Part shown: piece by piece, positions 18,207 through 26,179 of the stretch
Numbering within the stretch: the first letter of the stretch is position 1
Layout of the letters: the number at the start of each line of letters is the position of its first letter
Origin: Stenotrophomonas rhizophila
GTDB lineage: Bacteria; Pseudomonadota; Gammaproteobacteria; Xanthomonadales; Xanthomonadaceae
Reading direction: 5' to 3'
DNA length: 64,000 bases
NCBI RefSeq assembly: GCF_020857975.1
Contig: NZ_JACWUO010000018.1
Span: 1-64,000 of the forward strand
The notes under the pieces: model-generated
What the model saw: only the letters and a program-made list of their open reading frames with translations
Told to the model about the DNA's origin: nothing
The model's database searches: none
Translations under genes and position numbers: made by a program

Positions 18207-18599
18207 ATGACCTGTGGCATTCTCCTGGTAACTCATCCTGGCGTCGGCACCTCCCTGCTGGAGGTGGCGACCCGGCTGCTGCGGCACCTGCCGCTGAAGA
18301 CCGAAGCTTTCGAAGTACCGTTCGACGCAGACCTGGACGTCCTGCTGCCCCTCGCCTCGGCCGCCTTGCGCCGGGTGGATGGTGGCCAGGGCGTGCTGAT
18401 CCTGACCGACCTGTACGGCGCCAGCCCCAGCAATCTGGCCGGGCAACTGGCTCGTCTGGGCACCCCGGCACGCCGGGTTTCGGCGCTTAGCCTGCCGATG
18501 TTGTTGCGGGTGATGAATTATCCGGAACAGGGACTGGATCAACTGCCCGCCACCGCTGCGGCGGGCACTCGCAATGGAGCGATTGTCGACGATGCTTGA
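18207..18599 (+). CDS. PTS EIIA, mannose (EIIA-Man) family
   Basis: 130 residues. Start set at the ATG 18207 (MTCGILLVTHPG); a TTG two codons upstream is less likely. His10 in the THPG motif is the phosphoacceptor, and LTDLYGASPSNLA is the second family motif. No matching EIIB/C/D(Man) genes are in the window, so it probably acts as a regulatory output of the nitrogen-type PTS together with PtsN. Its 3' end overlaps the HPr gene by 8 bp. Confidence 0.9.
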   Translation: MTCGILLVTHPGVGTSLLEVATRLLRHLPLKTEAFEVPFDADLDVLLPLASAALRRVDGGQGVLILTDLYGASPSNLAGQLARLGTPARRVSALSLPMLLRVMNYPEQGLDQLPATAAAGTRNGAIVDDA

Positions 18600-18861
18600 A
18601 CGTGAACTCACCGTATCCAACCGCCTGGGCCTGCACGCCCGCGCCACTGCCAAACTGGTGCAGGAGCTGGCGCCTTTCCGCTGCAACGTGACCATGACCG
18701 CCCGGGGCCGGGAGATCAACGCCAAGAGCATCATGGGCGTGATGCTGCTGGCCGCCGGCCAGGGCACCCCGGTCACGGTGCGCATCGACGGCGAGGATGA
18801 AGCCGCCGCGATGGATGCGGTGGTCTCCCTGTTCGAACGGCGCTTCGACGAGGACAACTGA
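18592..18861 (+). CDS. ptsH: Phosphocarrier protein HPr
   Basis: 89 residues. His15 in RLGLHARAT accepts phosphate from EI; Ser46 in AKSIMGV is the HprK site. I start at the ATG 18592 because it puts His15 and Ser46 at the standard numbers; the ATG at 18574 would add six residues. Between EIIA(Man) and ptsI, overlapping the former and 2 bp from the latter, so one transcription unit. Confidence 0.95.
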   Translation: MLERELTVSNRLGLHARATAKLVQELAPFRCNVTMTARGREINAKSIMGVMLLAAGQGTPVTVRIDGEDEAAAMDAVVSLFERRFDEDN

Positions 18862-18863
18862 GC

Positions 18864-20642
18864 ATGCCGGGGCCACCGTCTCGACCGGGCACCACCAGCG
18901 CCAGCCGGACCGCGTCCGGCGCGCTGCTGTTGGCCGGCCACGGTGCCTCGCGCGGCAATGCCCTGGGCCGGGCCCGGGTGCGCCTGCCGCACGCGCTGGA
19001 AGTGGCCGAGCAACGCATCGCCCCGGCCAAGGTCGAGGCCGAACTGCAACGGCTGCACCAGGCCGTGGACGCGGCCCGGGCGGAAATGCACGACCTGCGC
19101 CAACGCCTGCAGGGCGCATTGAACCAGGAGGCGGGCGAATTCCTGGACCTGCATGCCCTGCTGCTGGACGACCCGGAGCTGCTGTTCGGGCTGGATGAAC
19201 TGATCCGCAGCGGCCCCTACAGCGCCGGCTATGCCCTGCGCGTGCAGCGCGACCGACTGGCCAAGGTCTTCGATGGCATGGACGATGCCTACCTGAAGAG
19301 CCGCATGGACGACCTGGACCATGTGATCGGGCGCATCCATGCCTTCCTGCAGAAGCGCCCGCCGGACGTCAAGGGCCTGGCCGGCGAAATCCTGGTCTGC
19401 GACAACATCGCCCCCTCCGAACTGGCCCAGCTGCAGGCGCACGGCGTGGTCGGCATCGTCACCGTCGGCGGCAGCGCGCTGTCGCACAGCGCCATCCTGG
19501 CGCGCAGCCTGCACCTGCCGCTGATCGTCAACGCCGCCCTGGTGCTGCAGAAGATCGCCGACGGCGACGTGCTGATCATCGACGGCGGCACCGGCAGCAT
19601 CACCATCAACCCGCAGGCCGGCGACCTGCGCGACTACCGCAGCCGCCTGCGCGAACAGGCGCGCGAACAGCGCGAACTGGGCCGGCTGCGCTCCAAGCCC
19701 AGCCGTACCCGCGACAACATCGACATCACCGTGCTGGCCAATGCCGAATCGCGCGAGGACGTCACCCAGGCCCATGCCCTGGGCGCGCACGGGCTGGGCC
19801 TGTACCGCACCGAATTCCTGTTCCTGCAGCGCAACGAGCTGCCCGACGAACAGGAGCAGTTCGAGACCTACCGCGATGCCGCGCTGGGCATGAGCGGCCG
19901 CCCGGTCACCATCCGCACCCTGGATTTGGGCGCGGACAAGGCCGACCGCACCGGGCTGACCCTGAGCAACGAGGAGAACCCGGCGCTGGGCCTGCGCGGG
20001 GTCCGCCTGTCGCTGGCCCGGCCCAAGGTGGCCGACACCCAGCTGCGCGCGATCCTGCGCGCCTCGGCCTACGGCAAGCTGCGCATCCTGGTGCCGATGG
20101 TGAGCACCCGCGAGGAACTGCTGGCGGTGCGCCGGCGCCTGCACAAGCAGGCCGCGCTGCTGCGCGCCGAAGGCCATGAGGTGGCCGAGCACATTCCGTT
20201 CGGCGCGATGATCGAAGTGCCGGCCGCGGCGATCGCGCTGGAGAGCTTCATCGACCTGGTCGACTTCCTGTCGATCGGCACCAACGACCTGGTCCAGTAC
20301 CTGCTGGCCGCCGACCGCAACAACGAAGCGGTCGGCGAGCTGTATTCGCCGCTGCACCCGGCGGTGGTGCGCCTGCTGGCGCATATCCTGCGCACCGGCC
20401 AGGCCTACGACATCCCGGTGGCGGTGTGCGGGGAAATCGCCGGCGACCCGCGGATGACCCCGATGCTGCTGGCGCTGGGCCTGACCGAGTTCAGCCTGCA
20501 CCCGGGCACCCTGCTGGAAGTGCGCCGCGCGATCCGCGACAGCGACCTGTCCGTGCTGAAGGCCATGGCCCCCAAGCTGCTGCAGGCGCGCGACCGGCGC
20601 GGGATCGAACGCTGGATCGAAAAGGCCGGCCTGGCCACGTAG
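18864..20642 (+). CDS. ptsI: Phosphoenolpyruvate-protein phosphotransferase (EI)
   Basis: 592 residues. Phosphohistidine His208 in GGSALSHSAILAR, PEP-binding TVRTL-like block IRTLDLGADK, SIGTNDLVQYLLAADR and the catalytic Cys in AVCGEIAGD are all present. It lacks a GAF domain, so it is the ordinary EI form and not PtsP. The N-terminus is extended by about 18 residues of Pro/Ser/Thr-rich sequence. The stop codon TAG is part of the GTAG head of a repeat that begins at 20639. Confidence 0.95.
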   Translation: MPGPPSRPGTTSASRTASGALLLAGHGASRGNALGRARVRLPHALEVAEQRIAPAKVEAELQRLHQAVDAARAEMHDLRQRLQGALNQEAGEFLDLHALLLDDPELLFGLDELIRSGPYSAGYALRVQRDRLAKVFDGMDDAYLKSRMDDLDHVIGRIHAFLQKRPPDVKGLAGEILVCDNIAPSELAQLQAHGVVGIVTVGGSALSHSAILARSLHLPLIVNAALVLQKIADGDVLIIDGGTGSITINPQAGDLRDYRSRLREQAREQRELGRLRSKPSRTRDNIDITVLANAESREDVTQAHALGAHGLGLYRTEFLFLQRNELPDEQEQFETYRDAALGMSGRPVTIRTLDLGADKADRTGLTLSNEENPALGLRGVRLSLARPKVADTQLRAILRASAYGKLRILVPMVSTREELLAVRRRLHKQAALLRAEGHEVAEHIPFGAMIEVPAAAIALESFIDLVDFLSIGTNDLVQYLLAADRNNEAVGELYSPLHPAVVRLLAHILRTGQAYDIPVAVCGEIAGDPRMTPMLLALGLTEFSLHPGTLLEVRRAIRDSDLSVLKAMAPKLLQARDRRGIERWIEKAGLAT

Positions 20643-20702
20643 GTATCGACCGTTGGTCGATACGCGGCATCACACGCGGCACGACCAACGGTCGCGCCCT
20701 AC
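20639..20702. repeat. Inverted pair of GTAG repeats at the ptsI 3' end
   Basis: A plus-oriented element (20639-20663, stem ATCGACC/GGTCGAT) faces a minus-oriented one (20678-20702, stem GCGACC/GGTCG) and both end in GTAG/CTAC. The first supplies the ptsI stop codon. Transcribed, the pair could fold as one long hairpin and stabilise or end the ptsI message. Confidence 0.85.
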
Positions 20703-20750
20703 CCGATTGACACACAAGCACGCGATAATGACGCGCTGACCACCCCGCTT

Positions 20751-20785
20751 GCCGCATCCTGTCCGGGATAGCGGCCTTTTCTTTT
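20751..20785 (+). terminator. Terminator-like hairpin in the mgtE leader
   Basis: GCCGCATCC (20751-20759) pairs with GGAT and GCGGC (20766-20769, 20771-20775; A70 bulged) around a 6-base loop, followed by CTTTTCTTTT. It ends only 5 bp before the AGGAG ribosome-binding site (20791-20795) of mgtE, so no separate promoter can fit between. It is either the end of the ptsI transcript or an attenuator that mgtE transcripts must pass. Confidence 0.75.
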
Positions 20786-20801
20786 CCCGCAGGAGCTGTG
20801 C

Positions 20802-22163
20802 ATGGCCGAAGCCGTACGCCACGACAAGACGGCACGCCAGCTGCGGCTGTTGTCCGATGCACTGGACAGCGGGCGACTGGGACCGGTGCGCCGGCTGGTC
20901 AACACGCTGGCGCCGGCCGAGATCGGCAACCTGCTCGAATCGCTGCCGCCGGGCAAGCGCGAGGTGGTGTGGGGCCTGGTCGACCCCGAGGACGACGGCG
21001 AGGTGCTGGTCCACGTCGGCGAGGAAGTGCGCGAAAGCCTGCTGGCCGACATGGACCCGGACGAAATCATCGCCGCGGTCGAAGACCTGGACATCGATGA
21101 CCTGGCCGACCTGGTCGAGGACCTGCCCGACACGGTCATCGACGAAGTGCTCAAGTCGATGGACCGCGAGAACCGCGAGCGGCTCGAGCAGGTGCTGTCC
21201 TACCCCGAGGACAGCGCCGGCCGCCTGATGAACCCGGACGTGGTGACCGTGCGTGCCGACGTCAACGTCGACGTGGTGCTGCGCTACCTGCGCCTGCGCG
21301 GCGAGCTGCCCGACCATACCGACCACCTGTTCGTGGTCAGCCGCCGCCACCAGTACCTGGGCCGGCTGTCGCTGGCCGCGCTGGTCACCCATGAAGACAA
21401 CACCCCGATCAACCGGCTGATCGACGACGAACAGCCGGCCATCGACGTGGGCGAAAACGCCGACGAAGTGGCCCGGCAGTTCTCCGATCATGACTGGGTG
21501 TCGGCCCCGGTGGTGGACGACAACAACATCCTGCTCGGCCGCATCACCATCGATGACGTGGTCGACATCATCCGTTCGCAGGCCGAGCACCAGGCCCTGG
21601 GCGCGGCCGGCCTGGACGAAGAGGAAGATCTGTTCTCGCCGATCAAGCGCGCCGTGCGCGGCCGCGTGGTGTGGCTGGGGATCAACCTGTGCACCGCGTT
21701 CCTGGCGGCCAGCGTGATCGGCCAGTTCGAACTGACCCTGCAGAAGGTGGTGGCCCTGGCGGTGCTGATGCCGATCGTGGCCGGCGTCGGCGGCAATGCC
21801 GCCGTGCAGGTGCTGACCCTGATGGTGCGCGGCATCGCGCTGGGCCAGGTCGGCCCGAGCAATGCACGCATCCTGCTGTGGAAGGAATCGCGGGTGGCAT
21901 TGATCAACGGCACCCTGATCGGCACCGTGGTCGGCATCATCGCCTACCTGTGGTTCCACAGCTTCCTGCTGTCGCTGGTGATCACCCTGGCGCTGATCAT
22001 CAACTTCTGCGCCGCCGCGCTGGCCGGTGTGCTGTTGCCGCTGATGCTCAAGCGCATGAACGTGGACCCGGCCGTGGCCGGTACCGTAGTGGTAACCGCG
22101 GTCACCGACGTGATGGGCTTCTTCAGCTTCCTCGGCCTGGCCACCCTGATCCTGCTGCACTGA
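20802..22163 (+). CDS. mgtE: Magnesium transporter MgtE
   Basis: 453 residues. N-terminal helical domain rich in Asp/Glu (about 1-130, e.g. LDIDDLADLVEDLPD), tandem CBS domains (about 140-260) that sense cytosolic Mg2+, a plug helix, and five transmembrane helices (about 285-453). The pore motif PIVAGVGGNAAVQ is present. Strong AGGAG site 6 bp before ATG. It follows a terminator-like leader hairpin, so read-through control is possible. Confidence 0.95.
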   Translation: MAEAVRHDKTARQLRLLSDALDSGRLGPVRRLVNTLAPAEIGNLLESLPPGKREVVWGLVDPEDDGEVLVHVGEEVRESLLADMDPDEIIAAVEDLDIDDLADLVEDLPDTVIDEVLKSMDRENRERLEQVLSYPEDSAGRLMNPDVVTVRADVNVDVVLRYLRLRGELPDHTDHLFVVSRRHQYLGRLSLAALVTHEDNTPINRLIDDEQPAIDVGENADEVARQFSDHDWVSAPVVDDNNILLGRITIDDVVDIIRSQAEHQALGAAGLDEEEDLFSPIKRAVRGRVVWLGINLCTAFLAASVIGQFELTLQKVVALAVLMPIVAGVGGNAAVQVLTLMVRGIALGQVGPSNARILLWKESRVALINGTLIGTVVGIIAYLWFHSFLLSLVITLALIINFCAAALAGVLLPLMLKRMNVDPAVAGTVVVTAVTDVMGFFSFLGLATLILLH

Positions 22164-22189
22164 CCTTGCAACACTGACTGGAGCCGGAC

Positions 22190-22456
22190 ATGGCGCTGAC
22201 CCTGGACAACTACTTCTCGCCCGGCTGGCGCGACCAGCTGCACACCTGCGCGGCCTGCGAATGGCAGGGCAGCGCGCGCCAGATGCCGATGGAACTGCAC
22301 GAGGACGAGGCCCAGTTCGACTGCCCGCAGTGCGAAAACCCGATCCTGCTGGTGGTCCACCCCAGCCTGGCCCAGGTGCAGGCCGCCGCCGCCGACGGCC
22401 ATCCCGAGGCGATCGACCAGCTGCAGATCCTGGCCGCCGCGCCGCGCCCGCACTGA
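22190..22456 (+). CDS. Small zinc-ribbon-like protein
   Basis: 88 residues, no recognised family. Two CxxC pairs, CAAC at about 20-23 and CPQC at about 45-48, 25 residues apart, form a plausible zinc ribbon. The rest is Ala/Gln-rich and acidic. It starts 26 bp after mgtE with GGAG ahead of the ATG, so co-transcription with mgtE is likely. No signal peptide, so cytoplasmic. Confidence 0.72.
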   Translation: MALTLDNYFSPGWRDQLHTCAACEWQGSARQMPMELHEDEAQFDCPQCENPILLVVHPSLAQVQAAAADGHPEAIDQLQILAAAPRPH

Positions 22457-22523
22457 CGCACTGCAAGATGCCCACGGCGTGCCGACCACCTAGACTGAAA
22501 ACGTTTCCAGTCGAGGATGGCCA

Positions 22524-23321
22524 ATGGCACGATACGCGCGAACCCTGCTGTGGATACTGGCGGTGCTGATGCTGGCCGGCTGCACGCCGACCCGCGACGA
22601 CGCCCCCGGGCATTTCGTCGGCCGCGCGCTTACCGTGGACGGCCACACCACGCACTACCAGGTGTTCGTGCCGCGTGGCGCGCGCACCCGGCGCGGCGCG
22701 TTGCCGGTGGTGCTGTTCCTGCATGGCTCGGGCGAGCGCGGCCGCGATGGCCTGCGCCAGATCCAGGCGGGGCTGGGGCCCTACCTGCGCGCCCAGGCAC
22801 GCACCTTCCCGGCACTGGTGGTGTTGCCACAGGTACCCGAAGACGAAGAATGGTCCGGGCAGAACAACCGCCTGGCGTTGGCCGCGCTGGACACGGCCAT
22901 CGCCGAGTTCGGCGGCGACCCGCAGCGCCAGTACCTGACCGGCATGTCGATGGGCGGCTACGGCAGCTGGAACATCGCCCTGGCCGAACCGACCCGGTTT
23001 GCGGCGATCGTCCCGGTATGCGGCGCGGTGCTGGCCCCGCGTGCGGTGCGCCCCACCCTGTTCGTGGAGGACGTCGCGCACGAAGCCGATCCGTACGCGG
23101 CCATCGCCCAGCGCCTGCGCAACGTTCCGATCTGGATGTTCCATGGTGCGCTGGACGACCTGGTGCCGCCGGAGGATGACCGCAAGCTGCACGCCGCGTT
23201 CCAGCAGGCTGGAGCAAAGGATGTGCGTTACACCGAGTACCCCGGCGGCAACCACAACGCGTGGGACGCCACGTACGCCGATGCCGCGATGTGGGCGTGG
23301 CTGTGGGAGCAGCGGCGCTGA
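22524..23321 (+). CDS. Lipoprotein esterase/phospholipase-like alpha/beta hydrolase
   Basis: 265 residues. Lipoprotein signal with lipobox LAGC (Cys20). The hydrolase core has VVLFLHGSGERG (oxyanion region), nucleophile Ser in GMSMGGYGS (about 140), acid in GALDDLVPPEDD and catalytic His in GGNHNAWD. Organisation matches the carboxylesterase/PHB-depolymerase-like group (PF02230/Esterase_phd). Substrate unknown. Probably attached to the membrane, periplasmic side. A GTAG repeat follows 25 bp after the stop. Confidence 0.85.
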   Translation: MARYARTLLWILAVLMLAGCTPTRDDAPGHFVGRALTVDGHTTHYQVFVPRGARTRRGALPVVLFLHGSGERGRDGLRQIQAGLGPYLRAQARTFPALVVLPQVPEDEEWSGQNNRLALAALDTAIAEFGGDPQRQYLTGMSMGGYGSWNIALAEPTRFAAIVPVCGAVLAPRAVRPTLFVEDVAHEADPYAAIAQRLRNVPIWMFHGALDDLVPPEDDRKLHAAFQQAGAKDVRYTEYPGGNHNAWDATYADAAMWAWLWEQRR

Positions 23322-23346
23322 TGCCGGCCGCTGGCCCACCTGACCG

Positions 23347-23371
23347 GTAGTGCCGGCCGCTGGCCGGCTCC
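23347..23371 (+). repeat. SMAG REP upstream of the RAYT gene
   Basis: GTAG head and GCCGGCC/GGCCGGC stem, in the same orientation as the transposase gene that starts 100 bp later. A degenerate copy of the stem (TGCCGGCCGCTGGCCCA) lies just before it at 23322-23338. Confidence 0.92.
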
Positions 23372-23470
23372 TCATTCATCTGGATCCCCCCGTAACGCTG
23401 CGGGATACGGCGACCCTTGCCTGCGCCATTGACCGATATCGCCAGACTGCCGGATCGATGACGATGTGCC

Positions 23471-23926
23471 ATGAGTTCTACTCGACTGCGCAAGGGCCGC
23501 TGTTCGCTTCCCGGGCAGACCTACGTGGTGACGACGGTCTGCAACCATCGTCATCGCTGGTTTGAGGATCACGATGCGGCAACCATCGCGATGGACCAGC
23601 TACGGGAACTGGATCAACGTGGATGTGCACGTTCGCTTGCCTGGGTGGTGATGCCCGATCACGTGCATTGGCTACTGGAACTGCAGTCCAAGCCGCTCGA
23701 CGATGTGATGCGCCGCTTCAAATCATCAAGTGCGTTGGCGTTCAATCGAGCATATGGTCGCGGCGGCGCATTGTGGCAATCCGGCTACCATGATCACGCG
23801 GTGCGCTCGGACGAATCGCTGCGCCGCCACGCGATGTACATCCTCTGCAACCCGATCCGGGCCGGGCTTGCGGCTGCGATCGGGGATTATCCGTACATGT
23901 GGAGCCTATGGCCGCATGACCGGTAG
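23471..23926 (+). CDS. REP-associated tyrosine transposase (RAYT)
   Basis: 151 residues of the Y1/IS200-like family (RAYT). HVH at 64-66 in MPDHVHWLLE is the metal-binding HUH-type pair; Tyr106 in LWQSGYHDHAVR is the candidate nucleophile; YILCNPIRAGL is the RAYT C-terminal signature. RAYTs are linked to REP mobilisation. It is framed by identical-type SMAG repeats on both sides, and its TAG stop codon is the TAG of the downstream GTAG head. Domain is complete, so probably functional. Confidence 0.93.
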   Translation: MSSTRLRKGRCSLPGQTYVVTTVCNHRHRWFEDHDAATIAMDQLRELDQRGCARSLAWVVMPDHVHWLLELQSKPLDDVMRRFKSSSALAFNRAYGRGGALWQSGYHDHAVRSDESLRRHAMYILCNPIRAGLAAAIGDYPYMWSLWPHDR

Positions 23927-24034
23927 TGCCGGCCGCTGGCCGGCTCTGCAAGGTCTATCGGGAGCCGGCCAGCGGCCGGCACTACCTCTCTCCACGGATG
24001 GTCGGCTGCGGAGCCGGCCAGCGGCCGGCACTAC
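23923..24034. repeat. Cluster of three SMAG REPs downstream of RAYT
   Basis: One plus-oriented (23923-23946) and two minus-oriented (23961-23985, 24011-24034) elements with the same GCCGGCC/GGCCGGC stem as the upstream copy. The first pair forms an inverted dimer. A further palindrome, GTGTCGGCC/GGCCGATACAC, follows at 24039-24062 and may end the pyrB transcript. Confidence 0.92.
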
Positions 24035-24073
24035 CGTGTGTGTCGGCCTAAGGCCGATACACATGCCGACGCC

Positions 24074-25024
24074 TTACCCCAACAACGTCTCCAGCACCGC
24101 CATGCGCACCGCCACACCGTTGGCGACCTGGCGCAACACCCACGACTGCGGGCCGTCGGCCACTTCGTCGGTGACTTCCACGCCGCGGTTGATCGGGCCG
24201 GGGTGCAGCACGGCCGCGTCGGTGCCAGCGCGCTTGAGGCGCTTGGCATCCAGGCCGTACTGCGCGTGGTACTGCTCGATCGACGGCACCAGGCCTTCTT
24301 CCATGCGCTCGCGCTGCAGGCGCAGCATCATCAGCGCATCGGTGCCTTCGAGCATGGCGTCGAAATCCTGGCCGACGATGCAGCCCTTCAGCGTTTCATC
24401 GTCGGGCAGCAGCGACTGCGGGCCGCATACGCGGATTTCGCCCACGCCCAGCGTGCGCAGCGCGTGCAGGTCGGTGCGGGCCACGCGCGAGTGCTTCACG
24501 TCGCCGACGATCAGTACCTTCATCTTCGAAAAATCGCTGCCCTTGGCCTGGCGCAGGGTCAACATGTCCAGCAGGCCCTGGGTGGGGTGCGAGCTGCGGC
24601 CGTCGCCGGCGTTGACCAGGGCGGTGCCCTCGCCCGCGGCGGCGGCCAGCGCGGCCACCGCGCCGTCATCGGGGTGGCGCACCACGAAGCCGCGCACGCC
24701 CATCGCTTCGAGGTTCTTCAAGGTGTCGCAGGCAGTTTCGCCCTTGCGCGTGGACGAGGTCGACGCGTCGAAGTTCAGCACGTCCGCGCCCAGCCGCTGC
24801 GCGGCCAGCTGGAACGAGCTGCGGGTACGCGTGGAGGGTTCGAAGAACAGCGTGCACACCGCCGAACCGCCCAGCACGTGGCGCTTGTTGCCGACCCGGC
24901 CGACCGCCGCGTCGCGGATCTGGCCGGCGCGGTCGAGCAGCTGCAACAGGGTTTCACGGGGCAACCCTTCCAGGGTCAGCAGGTGGCGCAGGCGTCCATC
25001 GGAATCGAGTTGCGAAGCGGTCAT
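24074..25024 (-). CDS. pyrB: Aspartate carbamoyltransferase, catalytic subunit
   Basis: 316 residues. It joins carbamoyl phosphate to aspartate in pyrimidine synthesis. FEPSTRTRSSF (about 61-71) binds carbamoyl phosphate; the later LNAGDG-like VNAGDGRSSHPTQ and LHPGPINRG motifs are intact. No pyrI regulatory subunit or pyrC-like gene adjoins it. It is the last gene of the leftward yqgE-ruvX-pyrB group, as in Pseudomonas and Xanthomonas. Confidence 0.96.
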   Translation of the reverse strand: MTASQLDSDGRLRHLLTLEGLPRETLLQLLDRAGQIRDAAVGRVGNKRHVLGGSAVCTLFFEPSTRTRSSFQLAAQRLGADVLNFDASTSSTRKGETACDTLKNLEAMGVRGFVVRHPDDGAVAALAAAAGEGTALVNAGDGRSSHPTQGLLDMLTLRQAKGSDFSKMKVLIVGDVKHSRVARTDLHALRTLGVGEIRVCGPQSLLPDDETLKGCIVGQDFDAMLEGTDALMMLRLQRERMEEGLVPSIEQYHAQYGLDAKRLKRAGTDAAVLHPGPINRGVEVTDEVADGPQSWVLRQVANGVAVRMAVLETLLG

Positions 25025-25040
25025 GGGCAGGGTCTGAGGG

Positions 25041-25538
25041 TCAGGAAACGGGGGTGGCGTCGTCGGGGCAGGACAGCCAGCGTTCGATGATCACCGCGGC
25101 GGCCACCGCATCCAGGGTGGCCGCGTCGCGGCGACGCTTGCGGCCCTGCGCGCGTTCGACCGCGAACCGGCGCGCCGCCTCGACCGAGCTGGAACGCTCG
25201 TCGACCAGCACCACCGGCAGTTTGAAACGTTCCCGCAGCTGGCGGGCAAAGCCCTGCGCGCGCTTGCGGTTGGGCTGGTCCAGGCCGTCCAGGGTCAGCG
25301 GGTCGCCGACCACCAGGCCATCGGGCCGCCATTCCTTGATCAGGCGCTCCACTGCGGCCCAGTCCGGGCCGCTGCCATGCACGTCGACCACCGCGATCGC
25401 GCGCGCATGGGTGCCGAACGAGCTGCCGATCGCCACCCCGATCCGGCGCGAGCCGACATCGAAGCCGAGCACGGTGCCGTCGCGGGGGATGCCCGCCGGT
25501 GCGGCGGCGGCAGGCGCTGGCAGGGCCGACTCAGACAT
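25041..25538 (-). CDS. ruvX: Putative pre-16S rRNA nuclease / Holliday junction resolvase-like YqgF
   Basis: 165 residues, RNase H-like fold. LGFDVGSRRIGVAIG carries the first catalytic Asp; VVGDPLTLDG and LVDERSSSVEA supply further conserved acids; the C-terminal DAVAAAVIIERWL carries the last. E. coli YqgF matures the 16S rRNA 5' end. The N-terminal about 20 residues are Ala/Pro-rich. It overlaps yqgE by 8 bp. Confidence 0.93.
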   Translation of the reverse strand: MSESALPAPAAAAPAGIPRDGTVLGFDVGSRRIGVAIGSSFGTHARAIAVVDVHGSGPDWAAVERLIKEWRPDGLVVGDPLTLDGLDQPNRKRAQGFARQLRERFKLPVVLVDERSSSVEAARRFAVERAQGRKRRRDAATLDAVAAAVIIERWLSCPDDATPVS

Positions 25539-26097
25539 TGCCGCTGTAATCGGTCAGCCGGAACAGGTCCACCCCGATCCGCGACGCGGCGCCCTGCCAG
25601 CGTTGCTCCAGCGGGGTGCTGAACAGCAGGTCGGCATCGGCCGGCACGGTCAGCCAGCTGTTGTCGGACAGCTCGTTCTCCAGCTGGCCTTCGCTCCAAC
25701 CGGCGCAGCCCAGGGTGACCAGCGCATTGCGCGGGCCCTCGCCACGGGCCATCGCTTCGAGGATGTCGCGCGAGGTGGTCAGGTAGACCCCCTCGCCCAC
25801 GGCCAGACTGGAATCCCAGCTGCGCGCGTCGTCATGGATGACAAAGCCGCGCTCGGGATGCACCGGGCCGCCGTTGAGCACCACCTGGCCACGCAGGCGG
25901 CTGTCGTCGGTGGGGATTTCCATCTGCGCCAGCACCTCGCCCAGGGTGTACTCGGAGGGCTGGTTGACCAGCACTCCCATCGCACCGTTGTCGTCGTGCT
26001 GGCAGATCAACGCCACGCTGCGCGCAAAGGTGGGATCGGTCAGCGACGGCAGCGCGACCAGCAGGTGATGGGCCAGGGAGGTGGAAAGCTCGGACAT
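25531..26097 (-). CDS. yqgE: YqgE/AlgH family protein (DUF179)
   Basis: 188 residues. The DUF179 domain starts SLAHHLLVALPSLTDPTFARSV and includes the conserved NGAMGVLVNQPSE and VLNGGPVHPERGF motifs. Role uncertain; AlgH was first linked to alginate regulation in Pseudomonas. It is almost always next to ruvX, as here, with an 8-bp overlap. The ATG is 83 bp from the divergent DUF4153 gene. Confidence 0.93.
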   Translation of the reverse strand: MSELSTSLAHHLLVALPSLTDPTFARSVALICQHDDNGAMGVLVNQPSEYTLGEVLAQMEIPTDDSRLRGQVVLNGGPVHPERGFVIHDDARSWDSSLAVGEGVYLTTSRDILEAMARGEGPRNALVTLGCAGWSEGQLENELSDNSWLTVPADADLLFSTPLEQRWQGAASRIGVDLFRLTDYSGNV

Positions 26098-26179
26098 GGG
26101 CCCATTCTAACCGCTGGGGCCGGGACACGGGCGTGAGTGCTCGGCTAGCATGCGTGCTTCCCTGGACGGACCCGAGCGC

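Noticed and set aside
18135..20501. 788-codon minus-strand frame opposite ptsH/ptsI
   Set aside because: Antisense shadow of real, motif-bearing genes; His/Gln/Arg-rich composition typical of reversed high-GC coding DNA.
20703..20750. Canonical sigma-70 promoter for mgtE
   Set aside because: TTGACA (20707-20712) and GATAAT (20724-20729) are only 11 bp apart.
20670..23375. 901-codon minus-strand frame opposite mgtE and the esterase
   Set aside because: Shadow of mgtE and its neighbours; no recognisable domain.
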